Part shown: positions 41,482 through 51,653 of the stretch, piece after piece
Layout: every line of letters begins with the position of its first letter
Position numbering within the stretch: the stretch's first letter is position 1
Assembly (NCBI GenBank): GCA_017614155.1
Contig: JAGACK010000053.1
Coordinates: 27,869-91,868, forward strand
DNA: 64,000 nt
Direction of reading: 5' to 3'
Source of the DNA: Lachnospiraceae bacterium
GTDB taxonomy: Bacteria; Bacillota; Clostridia; Lachnospirales; Lachnospiraceae
Program-made: the position numbers and the translations under genes
The notes under the pieces: generated by a model
What the model was told of the DNA's origin: nothing
Database searches by the model: none
What the model saw: only the letters and a program-made list of their open reading frames with translations

Positions 41482-44400
41482 ATGAAGAAGAGAATTCGGA
41501 AACAGTTGTCGATGCTGCTCATCATAGCAATGATATTCTCGATGACCGGCAATGTTTTTGCGGATGAGATAAAGGATAATCCCGGTGTTTCGGAAAATAC
41601 GCCGGTGATGCCGGGGGCAGGTGCCGGAGCGGAAAATCCCGCAGATACAGGTACCGGATCCGAGGATACGGCGCCGGAAGAGGCAAAGACGCCTTCAGGA
41701 GATGAGACTGTTCCCGAAGCGCCCGCAGAACCTGAACCGGGTACGGATGAGAATGTATCGGATAACGGCACCGAAGAGCCTGTTTCCGGTGATGAGATCT
41801 TCCCGGCAGAAGAGGAAGGCACAGATCTTTTGGAGGAGGCAGCGGGAGATGCGGTAACGGTTTCAGATGATGCATCCATCAGGGCAGCAGTTGCAGCAGC
41901 AACTACAGATCCGAAGACCATCGTTCTGACCGGGGACATAAGCCTGAACGGAGTACTGGAAATAGACAGCGGAAAGAACATAACCATCGATCTGAAGGGC
42001 CACAGGATATCCGGAAAGGGAACGCTGCTCGATGGACTCAAAACGAAGATCAGCACAGGTGCATCTACTGCGATGACCCAGGTGTTCAAAAATAAATTCC
42101 TTATTTCGGTAAAGGGGTTGGATACCAAACTGAACCTGACCGATTCGTCCGGATCAAACGGATCGATCATTAACGATACCACAGATTCCGACAGTGTCAT
42201 AGTTGTCTGGGAGAAAGCGTCACTGACAGCCGAAAAGGTGACCTTGAAAGCATATGAGAACAAGGTGGCGGCTCAGAACGCTCTGACGGCAGGCGGAAAA
42301 GCAGTGATGGTCGTCGGTGGTCTGGGAGTCGGAGCAGCTTCGGAAAACTCCACTGCCACACTGAATCAGGGATTTAAGGTAGAGGATGGTTATCTTGGAT
42401 TATATGCGATAGGAAACGGCGCGACTATCGTTGCAAATGAAGGTGTTGAAGTAAGGGGAAGAAACACGGCCATCCAGAACTTCGGCCAGAAATGGACATT
42501 CGGAACAAACATAACCGTAAACGGAGGTACTTTTACGGGACTGAACGATGACAGCGATGCCGTCTATCATGCAGGTGACGGAACGCTGAGGATAAACGGC
42601 GGTACCTTCAGGGGAGCCGCAGGTGTCGAGATCAGTAACGGCAAGGCCTTTATAAACGGCGGTGACATCAGCAGTACGGCTGAATTCAGAAACGGACTGG
42701 ACAAGACATATCTGTACAGCGGTTCTACGGTCGTCGGATGTGCCGTATGCTATTCGCCGTATACGGACAGCAACCTGGACAGCTGCCTTGACATCACGGG
42801 CGGCAATATCTCAGGTGCGATGGGCCTGTTCTTGAATTACAGGGGCGGAGACGCTAACTATTACAAAACTCATATCAAGGTGAATATAGCAGGCGGAAGC
42901 TACACATCCGTTGGTAAAGCCGGTGATGCATTCAGTGTGAGCGACAATGTCCCGCTGGGTGCAAATATGTCCACAATACTGAAGTTTACAGGCGGAACTT
43001 TCAATACACAGCCTGACAAGAAATACATAAGCACCGGTTATTACGCAAAAAAAATCAATGACAGCCGCTTTGATGTGGTCCCGGTAAATAGTGCTTATCT
43101 CTATCCAAAGCTTGCAACGAAGCATGTTCTCGTCGGACAGACTCTCGGAGAGGTTGTAAAAACCGTCCTTAGAGATGCCTATGGGACCGAATACGAGGGA
43201 ACGGTCGTAAACGGCGCGGCATATATCAGCACGAACGAAGCCGGTACCGCTCCGAATACGGACCTTGGTGAATCGGTTTCCTTCAATAAGCCCGGGACAT
43301 GGTATGTTGCATCCAAAAAGGGTGCCGGAGCTCTTTCGGTAAGCTGTAACGGTGAAGATGTGACACATGAATACAGCATTTTAAATCAGACCGGATCGCC
43401 TCTGTCCGTCAATCAGATCCTGAAATTTACGGTCGAGGATGTTTCGGGCGACAGGATCGTGATCGAACAGATAAAGCCGGTATATTATTCCATGCCGGTC
43501 AGCAGCGTCCATGATTATTTCAATATCTACTATATCCATAATGGCGAGAAGCTCCTCTTGACAAAAGATCAGAAGGTTGACATAAAATGGGGAGAATCCG
43601 AAGGAAGCATAAACTCTCCGGCATATGTTTATGACGATAAAAACGCTGAGACCAGGATATGGCTGAAGGCTGCTTATCTCGGGACATCACAGACAGCCTC
43701 ATTTATGATAGAGCGCCGCCCTGTTTACATCGTCGGCTCCAAGGAAGTCACATCCCTGGTGGGCGACGAGCTTGCAGAGAGATACTACGGGACGATAAAG
43801 GTATACGGCACGGATGAAGACGGAAAGATGGATGAAAAAGAGGAAGTCTCGGTCAACGATGTCCGTATGGAGGAATGGTTTGATTCCACATCATCCGTGA
43901 TCGACCTTACCGGCATAACAAATGCGAGAAAGGGAGATTACAGGGCTGTACTGAAAGATTGCGGAAGACTGAATGAAAAGATGTCGGTCAACTATGAACT
44001 CATGGAAAAGGCCTGGATCACTTATTCCGTCAGGGCTTCCCTTATTCTTGATTTCATGGATCCCGCAAGGGAGACCGAGCTTACATCCACAAAGATCAGA
44101 AGAGCGGATGACAGGACACCGCTTCTCATATACAGCTTTTCAAATAAGCAGAGCACACTCAGCGCCAGCTGGTGCGTGAAGACTGTTTCCTACGACAGGA
44201 TAGAGCAGTGCTGGAATGAGGAGATGGTCGGGGTTGAAGAACTGGGCGTTACCACAACCCCCATCGCGAACAATATGGGTACCAGGTTTGAATTCGGAAA
44301 TGAATTCCTGAACGGAATCAGTGAGAACGGCGCCAGGTATACATTCTACGAGATCTTCAAGGAAGACATGACTTACAAGGACAAGGGCAACTTAAGCCTT

Positions 44401-45999
44401 ACCGTAAAGGCTGTGGCGCCTGTTGTCTATAACGGAAACAAATTTGTCGCAAAGGATGATGCCGCCTATTATTCAAGAGGAATCCCGAAGAGCGGATACA
44501 GTCCGATACTTGACATATCCGTATGGGACGGTTCAAACAAGCTTATCATAGGCACTGATTATACTCTTTCATATAAAAATAATAAGAACGCGGGCAACAA
44601 GGACAGCGACAAGGTGCCCATGGTCGTAGTCACCGGAAAGGGAATCTATTCGGAAATGAAGATCAATGTTCCGATCACGATCCTGGCCGCAGACCTTTCA
44701 CGCGCTGCAAATGTCTCCATGACCACGCAGTATGTCAAGTATAACGGAAAGGCCTTAAGCCCGAAACTGAAGGTGTTTTACAGGAGCGGCGCAAATGCCG
44801 GAAAAGAGATACCTGCATCCGCCTACGATATCACCATCCTTGATTCCGAGAAAAAGGATGTGACTGCAAAGAAGTTCAAGAAGAACAGCGGTTTTGAAAG
44901 GTACACCGCTGTCATCACGGCAAACGGCAGCAACCCGAATATCACCGGCAGCATCAGCCAGGTCGTAAAGGAAATCGATGATGCCGGAAATGAGACAAAG
45001 GATGATATTTTCTTCTATGGCATACCGAAGAGCGCCGCGAAGCTGACGGTCGGAGGAACTCTTGCAAAAGTGACATATCCGCTTCCCGAGTCGGCTGAAG
45101 GTATCGAAAGCTTTATCGACAAGGATAAATTCTATGCGAAGAATTCTGACAGGAAGTTCTTTTATGAAGATGTTGAAAACGGGAGCGTGAGCATAGATCT
45201 CGTCGACAGCATGGATGAATGTGTCGCCGGTGTATATGATCCGAAGGACAAGGATACGCTGAATTCAGGCGTTTATTATCTGAAGGTACAGCTGGCGACC
45301 GAAGAACTGAAGTTCAAGTATTATACATTTGAGCCCACCTACAAAAAGGTGACCTATGCAGGCACGAAGCTGAATACGAATGATGTGAAGCTGAAGAAGA
45401 AGTCATTTGATTTCTCAAGCGAAGACGAGAGCACGCCTCTGACAGTCAAGGTATCGAACAGGCTTGTGAACAAGGGCATGGAAGGCGTGAGGCTCTATGT
45501 CTATCAGAACGGGAAGATCCTGGAGCTTACCGAGGTTGCTGAGAACGCGTATGTGATACCCGGCGAAGAACTTGAAAACAACAAAGCCGGAAGATACCGC
45601 ATCAGAGTTGAGGGAACAGGTTCTTATTATGGAGGATATGATCTGACATATACCATAGGCGTACAGGCGTATAATAAGGACACGACGCCGATCGCTGCCT
45701 TTGTCAATACGGCAACGGACAGCCCTGATGACGAGACGGAGCGTGCAGTGCCTTACAGGCCTGACGGCAAATATCCGGATGAGTATGTGAAGGTCGTATG
45801 GACAAAGTCAAATAATGAAAAGGTCGTGCTGAAGCCCAGGACAGTTTCCGGAGGAAATGTGATCACAGGCGATTACTATGTCATATGGGGAACCTTCAAG
45901 CAGGTCGGACCGAAGAAGGGTACAGTGACAATTGTCGGTACCGGTACATATTTTACAGGAAAGATCAAGAAGAAATTTGATGTCACCCAGGCAGAATAG
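41482..45999 (+). CDS. Large secreted surface protein with beta-helix and Ig-like repeats
   Basis: 1505 residues from ATG 41482, preceded by AAGGAGAG; the upstream ATG at 41446 has no ribosome site and would hide the signal peptide. Signal: KKRIRKQLSMLLIIAMIFSM, cleavage after FADE or nearby. Residues about 28-120 are Pro/Glu/Thr-rich. About 135-560 look like a right-handed beta-helix (TVNGGTFTG, LRINGGTFRGAAG, AFINGGDISS, ITGGNISGAMG). The rest is a series of beta-sandwich modules, including MBG/Ig-like ones (YNGKALSPKLKVFY, LSYKNNKNAGN, VTGKGIYSEM). No LPxTG or lipobox, so it is secreted or held non-covalently. Probable adhesin or glycan-binding protein; no catalytic motif recognised. Confidence 0.85.
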   Translation: MKKRIRKQLSMLLIIAMIFSMTGNVFADEIKDNPGVSENTPVMPGAGAGAENPADTGTGSEDTAPEEAKTPSGDETVPEAPAEPEPGTDENVSDNGTEEPVSGDEIFPAEEEGTDLLEEAAGDAVTVSDDASIRAAVAAATTDPKTIVLTGDISLNGVLEIDSGKNITIDLKGHRISGKGTLLDGLKTKISTGASTAMTQVFKNKFLISVKGLDTKLNLTDSSGSNGSIINDTTDSDSVIVVWEKASLTAEKVTLKAYENKVAAQNALTAGGKAVMVVGGLGVGAASENSTATLNQGFKVEDGYLGLYAIGNGATIVANEGVEVRGRNTAIQNFGQKWTFGTNITVNGGTFTGLNDDSDAVYHAGDGTLRINGGTFRGAAGVEISNGKAFINGGDISSTAEFRNGLDKTYLYSGSTVVGCAVCYSPYTDSNLDSCLDITGGNISGAMGLFLNYRGGDANYYKTHIKVNIAGGSYTSVGKAGDAFSVSDNVPLGANMSTILKFTGGTFNTQPDKKYISTGYYAKKINDSRFDVVPVNSAYLYPKLATKHVLVGQTLGEVVKTVLRDAYGTEYEGTVVNGAAYISTNEAGTAPNTDLGESVSFNKPGTWYVASKKGAGALSVSCNGEDVTHEYSILNQTGSPLSVNQILKFTVEDVSGDRIVIEQIKPVYYSMPVSSVHDYFNIYYIHNGEKLLLTKDQKVDIKWGESEGSINSPAYVYDDKNAETRIWLKAAYLGTSQTASFMIERRPVYIVGSKEVTSLVGDELAERYYGTIKVYGTDEDGKMDEKEEVSVNDVRMEEWFDSTSSVIDLTGITNARKGDYRAVLKDCGRLNEKMSVNYELMEKAWITYSVRASLILDFMDPARETELTSTKIRRADDRTPLLIYSFSNKQSTLSASWCVKTVSYDRIEQCWNEEMVGVEELGVTTTPIANNMGTRFEFGNEFLNGISENGARYTFYEIFKEDMTYKDKGNLSLTVKAVAPVVYNGNKFVAKDDAAYYSRGIPKSGYSPILDISVWDGSNKLIIGTDYTLSYKNNKNAGNKDSDKVPMVVVTGKGIYSEMKINVPITILAADLSRAANVSMTTQYVKYNGKALSPKLKVFYRSGANAGKEIPASAYDITILDSEKKDVTAKKFKKNSGFERYTAVITANGSNPNITGSISQVVKEIDDAGNETKDDIFFYGIPKSAAKLTVGGTLAKVTYPLPESAEGIESFIDKDKFYAKNSDRKFFYEDVENGSVSIDLVDSMDECVAGVYDPKDKDTLNSGVYYLKVQLATEELKFKYYTFEPTYKKVTYAGTKLNTNDVKLKKKSFDFSSEDESTPLTVKVSNRLVNKGMEGVRLYVYQNGKILELTEVAENAYVIPGEELENNKAGRYRIRVEGTGSYYGGYDLTYTIGVQAYNKDTTPIAAFVNTATDSPDDETERAVPYRPDGKYPDEYVKVVWTKSNNEKVVLKPRTVSGGNVITGDYYVIWGTFKQVGPKKGTVTIVGTGTYFTGKIKKKFDVTQAE

Positions 46000-47161
46000 T
46001 AACAGGATACCTTATCTTGATATGGCGAAGGGTTTTGGAATGGTGCTCGTGCTTTGCGGGCACCTTCAAAATGATACGGTTTTTTCATTTTCGCCGTATA
46101 TCAGGGAGTTCTGCAAGTGGATCTTTTCTTTTCATATGCCGATGTTCTTTATTGTTTCCGGGATACTCTTTGCGGCAAAGGGTGAGATCCCGGAGATGAA
46201 GACCTTTTTCAGAAAAAGGTTCTCGACCATCATGGTCCCGTATATCGGTTTCAGCATCATATATTTTGCTGTCATCATATATGGCGTCTTTGTCAGCCAT
46301 TCAATGGAAATCCCGGATCTTTTCATACAGCTCTGGTACGCGGTCTCGATGTACGGGATCAATGTCCTGTGGTTTTTGCCGGCGCTGTTTTTTGCCGAGA
46401 TGCTCTTTGCTCTCATCATGAAAAAGTTTTCCGGTAATAAAAGATGGGTGGTGATGCTTCTGCTTCTTGCGGCAGCGATGGGCATAAATGAAGCAAGGCA
46501 TTTTCTGCCGGAGGGTGTTGCCTGGTGCGAAAGGATCGGGGAAGTCATAGTGACGCTGATCAGGCCGGTGTTTGCATGTTCGTTCATAACGATCGGATAC
46601 CTTTCAGCAGTTGGATTGCTTCGTTGGGAGACAGGGGGACGGTCCTGTTGTCTCCTTTTATTTAAGCGGATAAAAACAAATGCTTTAACTTTGCAAAAAG
46701 GAGACAACAGGACCGTCCCCCTGTCTCCCTTGTCGTTGATCATTCTACCGATATTGCTCGCTGTAAATATTGTGACAGTGGTTTTTAATGCTCCTGAGGA
46801 TTTGAGGTCGCTGGTGCTGAACAATTATGCGCTGTATTATATCGGTGCTGTGGCGGGATCGGGCTTTGTCATTCTTCTGTGCGCAGCGCTGTCTTCTCTT
46901 TCAAAGAGCGGAAAGGCATTTCCGATACTGCGGTTTTTCGGGCGCAATTCCCTGGTGTTCATGGCAGTCCACAATAATCCTGCCATCTGGATCCTCTCAC
47001 TGAATGTTGCAATGTTTGTAAACCAGTTCGTGACCAGGGCGCGCGGATACATCAGCTACGCTGTCATCGTGCTCTGTTTTCTGCTCTATGTTTCAGTCAT
47101 GATCATCCTCATCAACAGATTCGCGCCCATCCTCGCAGGAAAACGCCGGAGCACTACATGA
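45980..47161 (+). CDS. Acyltransferase-3 family membrane protein with in-frame REP insertion
   Basis: 393 residues from ATG 45980, inside the last codons of the previous gene; the earlier ATG at 45932 lies deeper in that gene. RIPYLDMAKGFGMVLVLCGH is the family start motif with the catalytic His. About ten membrane helices follow (FHMPMFFIVSGILFA, ...INVLWFLPALFFAEML, ...FFGRNSLVFMAVHNN). Such enzymes O-acetylate sugars of extracellular polysaccharides. Residues about 215-249, in a loop after FITIGYLSAVGLLRW, are translated REP repeat and are absent from the family pattern. No ribosome site is seen, so translation is probably coupled to the upstream stop. Confidence 0.87.
   Translation: MSPRQNSNRIPYLDMAKGFGMVLVLCGHLQNDTVFSFSPYIREFCKWIFSFHMPMFFIVSGILFAAKGEIPEMKTFFRKRFSTIMVPYIGFSIIYFAVIIYGVFVSHSMEIPDLFIQLWYAVSMYGINVLWFLPALFFAEMLFALIMKKFSGNKRWVVMLLLLAAAMGINEARHFLPEGVAWCERIGEVIVTLIRPVFACSFITIGYLSAVGLLRWETGGRSCCLLLFKRIKTNALTLQKGDNRTVPLSPLSLIILPILLAVNIVTVVFNAPEDLRSLVLNNYALYYIGAVAGSGFVILLCAALSSLSKSGKAFPILRFFGRNSLVFMAVHNNPAIWILSLNVAMFVNQFVTRARGYISYAVIVLCFLLYVSVMIILINRFAPILAGKRRSTT
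46625..46728. repeat. Full REP-like element inside the acyltransferase gene
   Basis: Left half 46625-46654, 44-bp centre, right half 46699-46728. It is read in a different frame from the copy in the TagB-like gene (ETGGRSCCLL and GDNRTVPLSP), yet also without stops. Membrane-protein sequence resumes on both sides. Confidence 0.93.
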
Positions 47162-47180
47162 TTATTATTCATGCAGTGGG

Positions 47181-47366
47181 CATCAGCATACATGTTTTGT
47201 GAACACCCAGCCGTCGGTTCTTAGCGAATCCGAGGCTTATAAATTTCGCGGGTGCGAAGGCCGCACCGCTTTTCAGGTGCGGAACGGCGCAGAGCGAAAT
47301 TTTGTTTATAAGACGAAGGATGAGCTTAGAACCGGACGAGCCGTGAACAAAACATGTATGCTGATG
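47181..47366 (+). repeat. 186-bp structured repeat, copy C
   Basis: Perfectly paired outer arms (CATCAGCATACATGTTTTGT with its complement at 47347-47366). Inner helices CGGTTCT/AGAACCG, ATCC/GGAT, CTTATA/TATAAG and CGCACC/GGTGCG differ from copies A and B at paired positions, keeping the pairing. It lies between the acyltransferase and rho genes. Confidence 0.9.
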
Positions 47367-47615
47367 CCAGGAAAGACAAAAATAATGTCTCCGTGTCTTC
47401 CCGTTGCAACTTTGATTTTTTTGTAGTATTATATGGCTTGTTTGAAATAAAAATTCTATTTGAAGTCAGGTTTTACATTATATCTGTTTTGTTCAAAGAA
47501 AATTCATCAGTTGATCCCATACAATGAACAAGAGTATATGAAGGATGGTTGAGAGAGAAAACAGAAGAGAATAGAGAGAAAAGAACTTAAATCAGTTTTT
47601 ATTATGGAGGAAGCA
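47367..47615 (+). other. Leader region of rho
   Basis: About 250 bp without a gene. A weak promoter-like AT-rich stretch (TTTGAT then TAGTATTATAT) lies at about 47412-47440. The last 70 bp are purine-rich (GAGAGAGAAAACAGAAGAG) and unstructured. Long leaders are common for rho, which often limits its own transcription, but no specific element is recognised. Confidence 0.4.
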
Positions 47616-48989
47616 ATGAGAGAAAAACTGGAAACACTGCCTCTTGTCCAGCTCAAATCGCTGGCAAAGGCGCAAAACATCAAGGGCGCATCTACAATGA
47701 AAAAATCGGAACTGATAGACGCATTGTGTGCGGCTGCGGAAAGCACCCAGGTCGAGATCGAGGAAAAACCCGAGGAAGGCGCCAAAGATACGGCCAGGGA
47801 AAACAAGGAGGCTCCGGCTGGAAATGCGGGTGAAGAAGAATATGTTGACAAGGACGGGCTGGATTCAGGCATAGTCGCTCACGGCATACTCGAGGTCATG
47901 GCAGACGGCTATGGGTTCATACGCTGCGAGAATTACCTGCCGGGAGAAAATGATGTGTATGTGGCTCCCAGCCAGATCAGGAGATTCGGGCTGAGGACAG
48001 GCGACATCATCACCGGGAACACAAGGGTAAAGACCGGCAATGAGAAATTTTCAGCTCTTCTTTTTGTCAAGAGCATCAACGGCTTTGCTCCGCAGGAGGC
48101 GGCAAAGAGATACAATTTCGAGGATATGACGCCTGTCTTTCCTGATGAGAGGATACATCTCGAGTCCGGTAACAATAACATAGCGATGAGGATCATGGAT
48201 CTGATCAGTCCCGTCGGAAAAGGACAGAGAGGAATGATCGTGTCGCCGCCGAAGGCAGGAAAGACAACCCTTCTGAAGGCAGTCGCAAAATCCGTCACAC
48301 AGGCAAATCCTGAGATACATCTGATCATACTGCTCATCGATGAGCGTCCCGAGGAAGTGACGGATATCAAGGAATCCATAAAAGGAAAAAATGTCGAGGT
48401 CATATACTCAACCTTTGATGAGCTTCCGGAGCATCACAAGCGCGTTTCGGAGATGGTCATCGAGCGTGCCAGAAGGCTTGTTGAGCACAGGCAGGATGTC
48501 ATGATACTGCTTGATTCGATCACCAGGCTGGCACGTGCATACAACCTCACTGTTCCGCCTTCAGGAAGGACTCTTTCGGGAGGTCTTGATCCCGCAGCCC
48601 TTCATATGCCCAAGCGTTTCTTTGGAGCCGCAAGGAATATGAGGGAAGGAGGCAGCCTTACCATACTGGCAACTGCGCTGGTGGATACCGGCAGCAAGAT
48701 GGATGATGTTGTATATGAGGAATTCAAGGGAACCGGCAACATGGAAATGGTGCTGAACCGGAAGCTCCAGGAAAAGAGAGTGTTCCCCGCCATCGATCTG
48801 GCAAAATCATCTACGAGGCGTGAAGATCTGCTGCTCAACAGGGAAGAGATGGAGGCCATAGATGCGATCAGAAAGACCCTGAACGCAATGAAGCCTGAAG
48901 ACGCAGTCGACAAGCTCATAGACCTGTTCTCGCGCACCAGGAGTAATCGTGAATTCGTGGATATGGTAAAGAAGATAAGGCTCTATTAA
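47616..48989 (+). CDS. rho: Transcription termination factor Rho
   Basis: Hexameric RNA helicase that ends transcripts. 457 residues from ATG 47616, which has GGAGG 6 nt upstream; the ATG at 47604 overlaps that site. The N-terminal Rho_N SAP-like helices (LVQLKSLAKAQNIKGASTMKK) are followed by an acidic linker (about 45-80), a cold-shock-type RNA-binding domain (GILEVMADGYGFIRCENYL, DVYVAPSQIRRFGLRTGD), then the ATPase: Walker A VSPPKAGKTTLL, Walker B VMILLDSITRLARAYN, the Q/R-loops and GSLTILATALVDTGSKMD, ending RTRSNREFVDMVKKIRLY. It is followed 27 nt later by a hybrid kinase gene. Confidence 0.96.
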   Translation: MREKLETLPLVQLKSLAKAQNIKGASTMKKSELIDALCAAAESTQVEIEEKPEEGAKDTARENKEAPAGNAGEEEYVDKDGLDSGIVAHGILEVMADGYGFIRCENYLPGENDVYVAPSQIRRFGLRTGDIITGNTRVKTGNEKFSALLFVKSINGFAPQEAAKRYNFEDMTPVFPDERIHLESGNNNIAMRIMDLISPVGKGQRGMIVSPPKAGKTTLLKAVAKSVTQANPEIHLIILLIDERPEEVTDIKESIKGKNVEVIYSTFDELPEHHKRVSEMVIERARRLVEHRQDVMILLDSITRLARAYNLTVPPSGRTLSGGLDPAALHMPKRFFGAARNMREGGSLTILATALVDTGSKMDDVVYEEFKGTGNMEMVLNRKLQEKRVFPAIDLAKSSTRREDLLLNREEMEAIDAIRKTLNAMKPEDAVDKLIDLFSRTRSNREFVDMVKKIRLY

Positions 48990-49016
48990 ATATAGGGGAC
49001 AGATGGGAGCTTCGTA

Positions 49017-51653
49017 ATGAAGAAAAACGGATATCAGGAAGAAAACAATGCAATGGTCGAATCGTCGCATGTCCTGATGGTGCTCATGTATACGATCCTG
49101 ACAGTCGCTCTGACAGCAGAGTGTTTTGTAATGGATTGGGAAAAATGGGCCATCATCCCAATGGTGACCGGAGCTGTGGGCATCTGGTACATGCATCTGT
49201 TCAGACTGGGAGCGGACAGGCTGCGGGTATATATGTGCGCGGCTTTCATGATGGCGGAGTTTTTCTTTTACGGGACCCATGAAACGAGTACCTTTGACCT
49301 TGCCATGGTCATGTGCGTGATGATCAGCCTGTTTGCGATGACCGGTATCCATTCGCTGGTAAGTTTTGGCCAGGTCACTTATTATGTGACGATGATATAT
49401 GAGATCGTCAGCATGGTAAAGAACGGCGCAAAAGTCGATGGCCTTTTTATCTCGAGAACCCTGCTTCACTTCGGGATCGTGTCCCTGATGGCATGGATCG
49501 CCAGGAAGATCATAGACAGATGGAAGGAAGTGGTGGATCAGTCAAAGGAAGAGATCAACCTGCTCAATGATTCGGCAAGGCGGCTCAGCGACCTGATCGC
49601 AAATGTCTCCCACGAGATCAGGACTCCCATAAATGCCATACTCGGACTCTGCAGCATGTTCATTGCTGAAGAAAAGGATAAAAAAAGGCTTGCGGATCTT
49701 CTTTCGATCCGCGCGGCGGGCAAAAGGATCGGAAAGCAGATCGATGATATCCTTGATTATTCCGAGATAGACAGGAAGGATATCGTTAATAACTGCGATG
49801 ATTATATGCTGTCCTCGGTACTGAACGATCTGGTAAATGAGCTTGATCCGATCAGGGACAAGGAGATAGAGCTGGTCATAGATGTGGAGGCGACCATTCC
49901 TTCGGTCATGAATACCGATGTGGGAAAGCTCAAAAAGATCCTTTATCATCTCATACAGAACGGTCTCAAATATACAAATGAAGGCGGAGTTTATGTTCAT
50001 ATCTCTTCGATCCCCCATGATTACGGGATTAATCTCTGCATTGAGGTAAGGGATACCGGGATCGGAATGGACAAGGCGCTGCTCGAAAGGATATACGACA
50101 GCTTTTACAAGGCAGATTCCGGACGCAACCGTACTACAGGCGGACTTGGTCTCGGAATGATGATAGTCCACGGATTTGTACGGTCTCTCGGAGGCTTCAT
50201 GACGGTAGACAGTGCGCCCGGAGAGGGAACCGCGGTCAGGGTCAGCATACCCAACAGGGTTGTTGACGGGAGCGAGTGCATGTCTGTCAGCGAAAGAGAA
50301 GGCATAAGCCTCGGAGCATACCTTCATTTTGAAAAGTATCCGAATCCCCATGTCAGGGAATATTATAATTCCATGCTGAAAAATATAGTCGCGGGCCTGA
50401 GGCTGCCCCTGCACAGAGTTGACAATACGGAATCCCTGCGCGCCCTGATCGACAGCAAAAAGCTGACACATCTCTTTACGGCTACGGAGGAGTATAATAC
50501 TGCGCCGGAACTGATGCAGGAGCTGGCTGAAAGCATAATAGTGACTGTTGTCGCAAACGAGGGTGAGATCACTCTGCCACCGGGATCGAAAGTCAGGATA
50601 CTGCCGAAACCGTTCTACTGTTTCCCTATCATAGGCATACTGAACAGCCGCTCGGACAAAAAAGTGGATGAAGAAGGTCAGGTATCATTCCCGGGAGCCA
50701 GAGTGCTGGTGGTTGATGATGAGCCGATGAACCTCATCGTTTCAGAGGGAATGTTTTCAAGGTACGGCATGATCGTGACCACCTGCGGATCGGGACCTGA
50801 GGCAGTGGAGCTCTGCCGGAACAATGAATATGATGTCATCTTCATGGATCATATGATGCCGGTCATGGACGGGGTTGAGGCCATGAAGCTGATCAGGACC
50901 GAGCAGACAAAAGGAAAGCTGAGAGTGCCGATTATCGCCTTTACCGCAAATTCCGTAAGCTCTGCAAAAGATATGTTCAGAAAGGCCGGGTTCGATGATT
51001 TTGTCGGCAAGCCGGTAGAAAGAGTGGAGCTTGAGCATGTATTGAAACGCGTTCTGCCCGTATCCCTGATATCGATGGAAAAGAGCGGAGGCGACGCCCT
51101 CAGGAATGAATCCGCGGGGGCTGCAGAAAAAGAAGCTCCGGATAACAAAGCTAAGTCAGATGCAGTTTCGGACTGCCCGGATGGGAAGGATGAGCTCTTT
51201 GACAGACTTAAGCAGGCAGGAGTCGATATCGAAAAAGGAAAACACTTCTGCAATGATGACGACGAATTCTATATGATGATACTGTCGCAGTATGCGCAGG
51301 AGTCTGACGGGAAAAAGCGCGTCATGAAGGAGGCACTTGAGACCGGGGATCTGAACGCCTATTCCGTGGAGGCTCATGCGATAAAGAGCACCTCAAAGAT
51401 GATCGGCGCCATGGAACTGTCGGAAGCGGCAAAGCTCCTCGAGGAAGCTTCAAATAATAATGATAGTGATTTTGTCGATAAGAACCACGCTGCAATGCTT
51501 GCCGAATATGAAAAAGTGATAAGAGCCATAGGAACGGATAATGGAGAGGCAATGAATGCTGTGTTTACCGGTACGAGCATCGAAACTGATGACGGCATCG
51601 AAGTGCTGGAATTTGCTCCTTCCGGAGCATCGCAGGAAGGAGGCGCGAAATGA
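49017..51653 (+). CDS. Hybrid histidine kinase with pseudo-receiver, receiver and HPt domains
   Basis: An 878-residue phosphorelay protein. About five or six membrane helices (residues 15-165) lead to HisKA (LIANVSHEIRTPINAIL, His199), an ATPase domain (IQNGLKYTNEGG, DTGIGM, GGLGLGMMIV), then a ~130-residue segment (about 425-555) that looks like a degenerate receiver without the Asp pocket, a true receiver (LVVDDEPMNLIVSEG; Asp611 in FMDHMMPVMDG; FTANS; FVGKPVE) and a C-terminal HPt (VEAHAIKSTSKMIGA, His787). Thus a His-Asp-His relay lies in one chain. The stop overlaps the next kinase start (ATGA), so the two are coupled. No DNA-binding regulator is adjacent. Confidence 0.92.
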   Translation: MKKNGYQEENNAMVESSHVLMVLMYTILTVALTAECFVMDWEKWAIIPMVTGAVGIWYMHLFRLGADRLRVYMCAAFMMAEFFFYGTHETSTFDLAMVMCVMISLFAMTGIHSLVSFGQVTYYVTMIYEIVSMVKNGAKVDGLFISRTLLHFGIVSLMAWIARKIIDRWKEVVDQSKEEINLLNDSARRLSDLIANVSHEIRTPINAILGLCSMFIAEEKDKKRLADLLSIRAAGKRIGKQIDDILDYSEIDRKDIVNNCDDYMLSSVLNDLVNELDPIRDKEIELVIDVEATIPSVMNTDVGKLKKILYHLIQNGLKYTNEGGVYVHISSIPHDYGINLCIEVRDTGIGMDKALLERIYDSFYKADSGRNRTTGGLGLGMMIVHGFVRSLGGFMTVDSAPGEGTAVRVSIPNRVVDGSECMSVSEREGISLGAYLHFEKYPNPHVREYYNSMLKNIVAGLRLPLHRVDNTESLRALIDSKKLTHLFTATEEYNTAPELMQELAESIIVTVVANEGEITLPPGSKVRILPKPFYCFPIIGILNSRSDKKVDEEGQVSFPGARVLVVDDEPMNLIVSEGMFSRYGMIVTTCGSGPEAVELCRNNEYDVIFMDHMMPVMDGVEAMKLIRTEQTKGKLRVPIIAFTANSVSSAKDMFRKAGFDDFVGKPVERVELEHVLKRVLPVSLISMEKSGGDALRNESAGAAEKEAPDNKAKSDAVSDCPDGKDELFDRLKQAGVDIEKGKHFCNDDDEFYMMILSQYAQESDGKKRVMKEALETGDLNAYSVEAHAIKSTSKMIGAMELSEAAKLLEEASNNNDSDFVDKNHAAMLAEYEKVIRAIGTDNGEAMNAVFTGTSIETDDGIEVLEFAPSGASQEGGAK

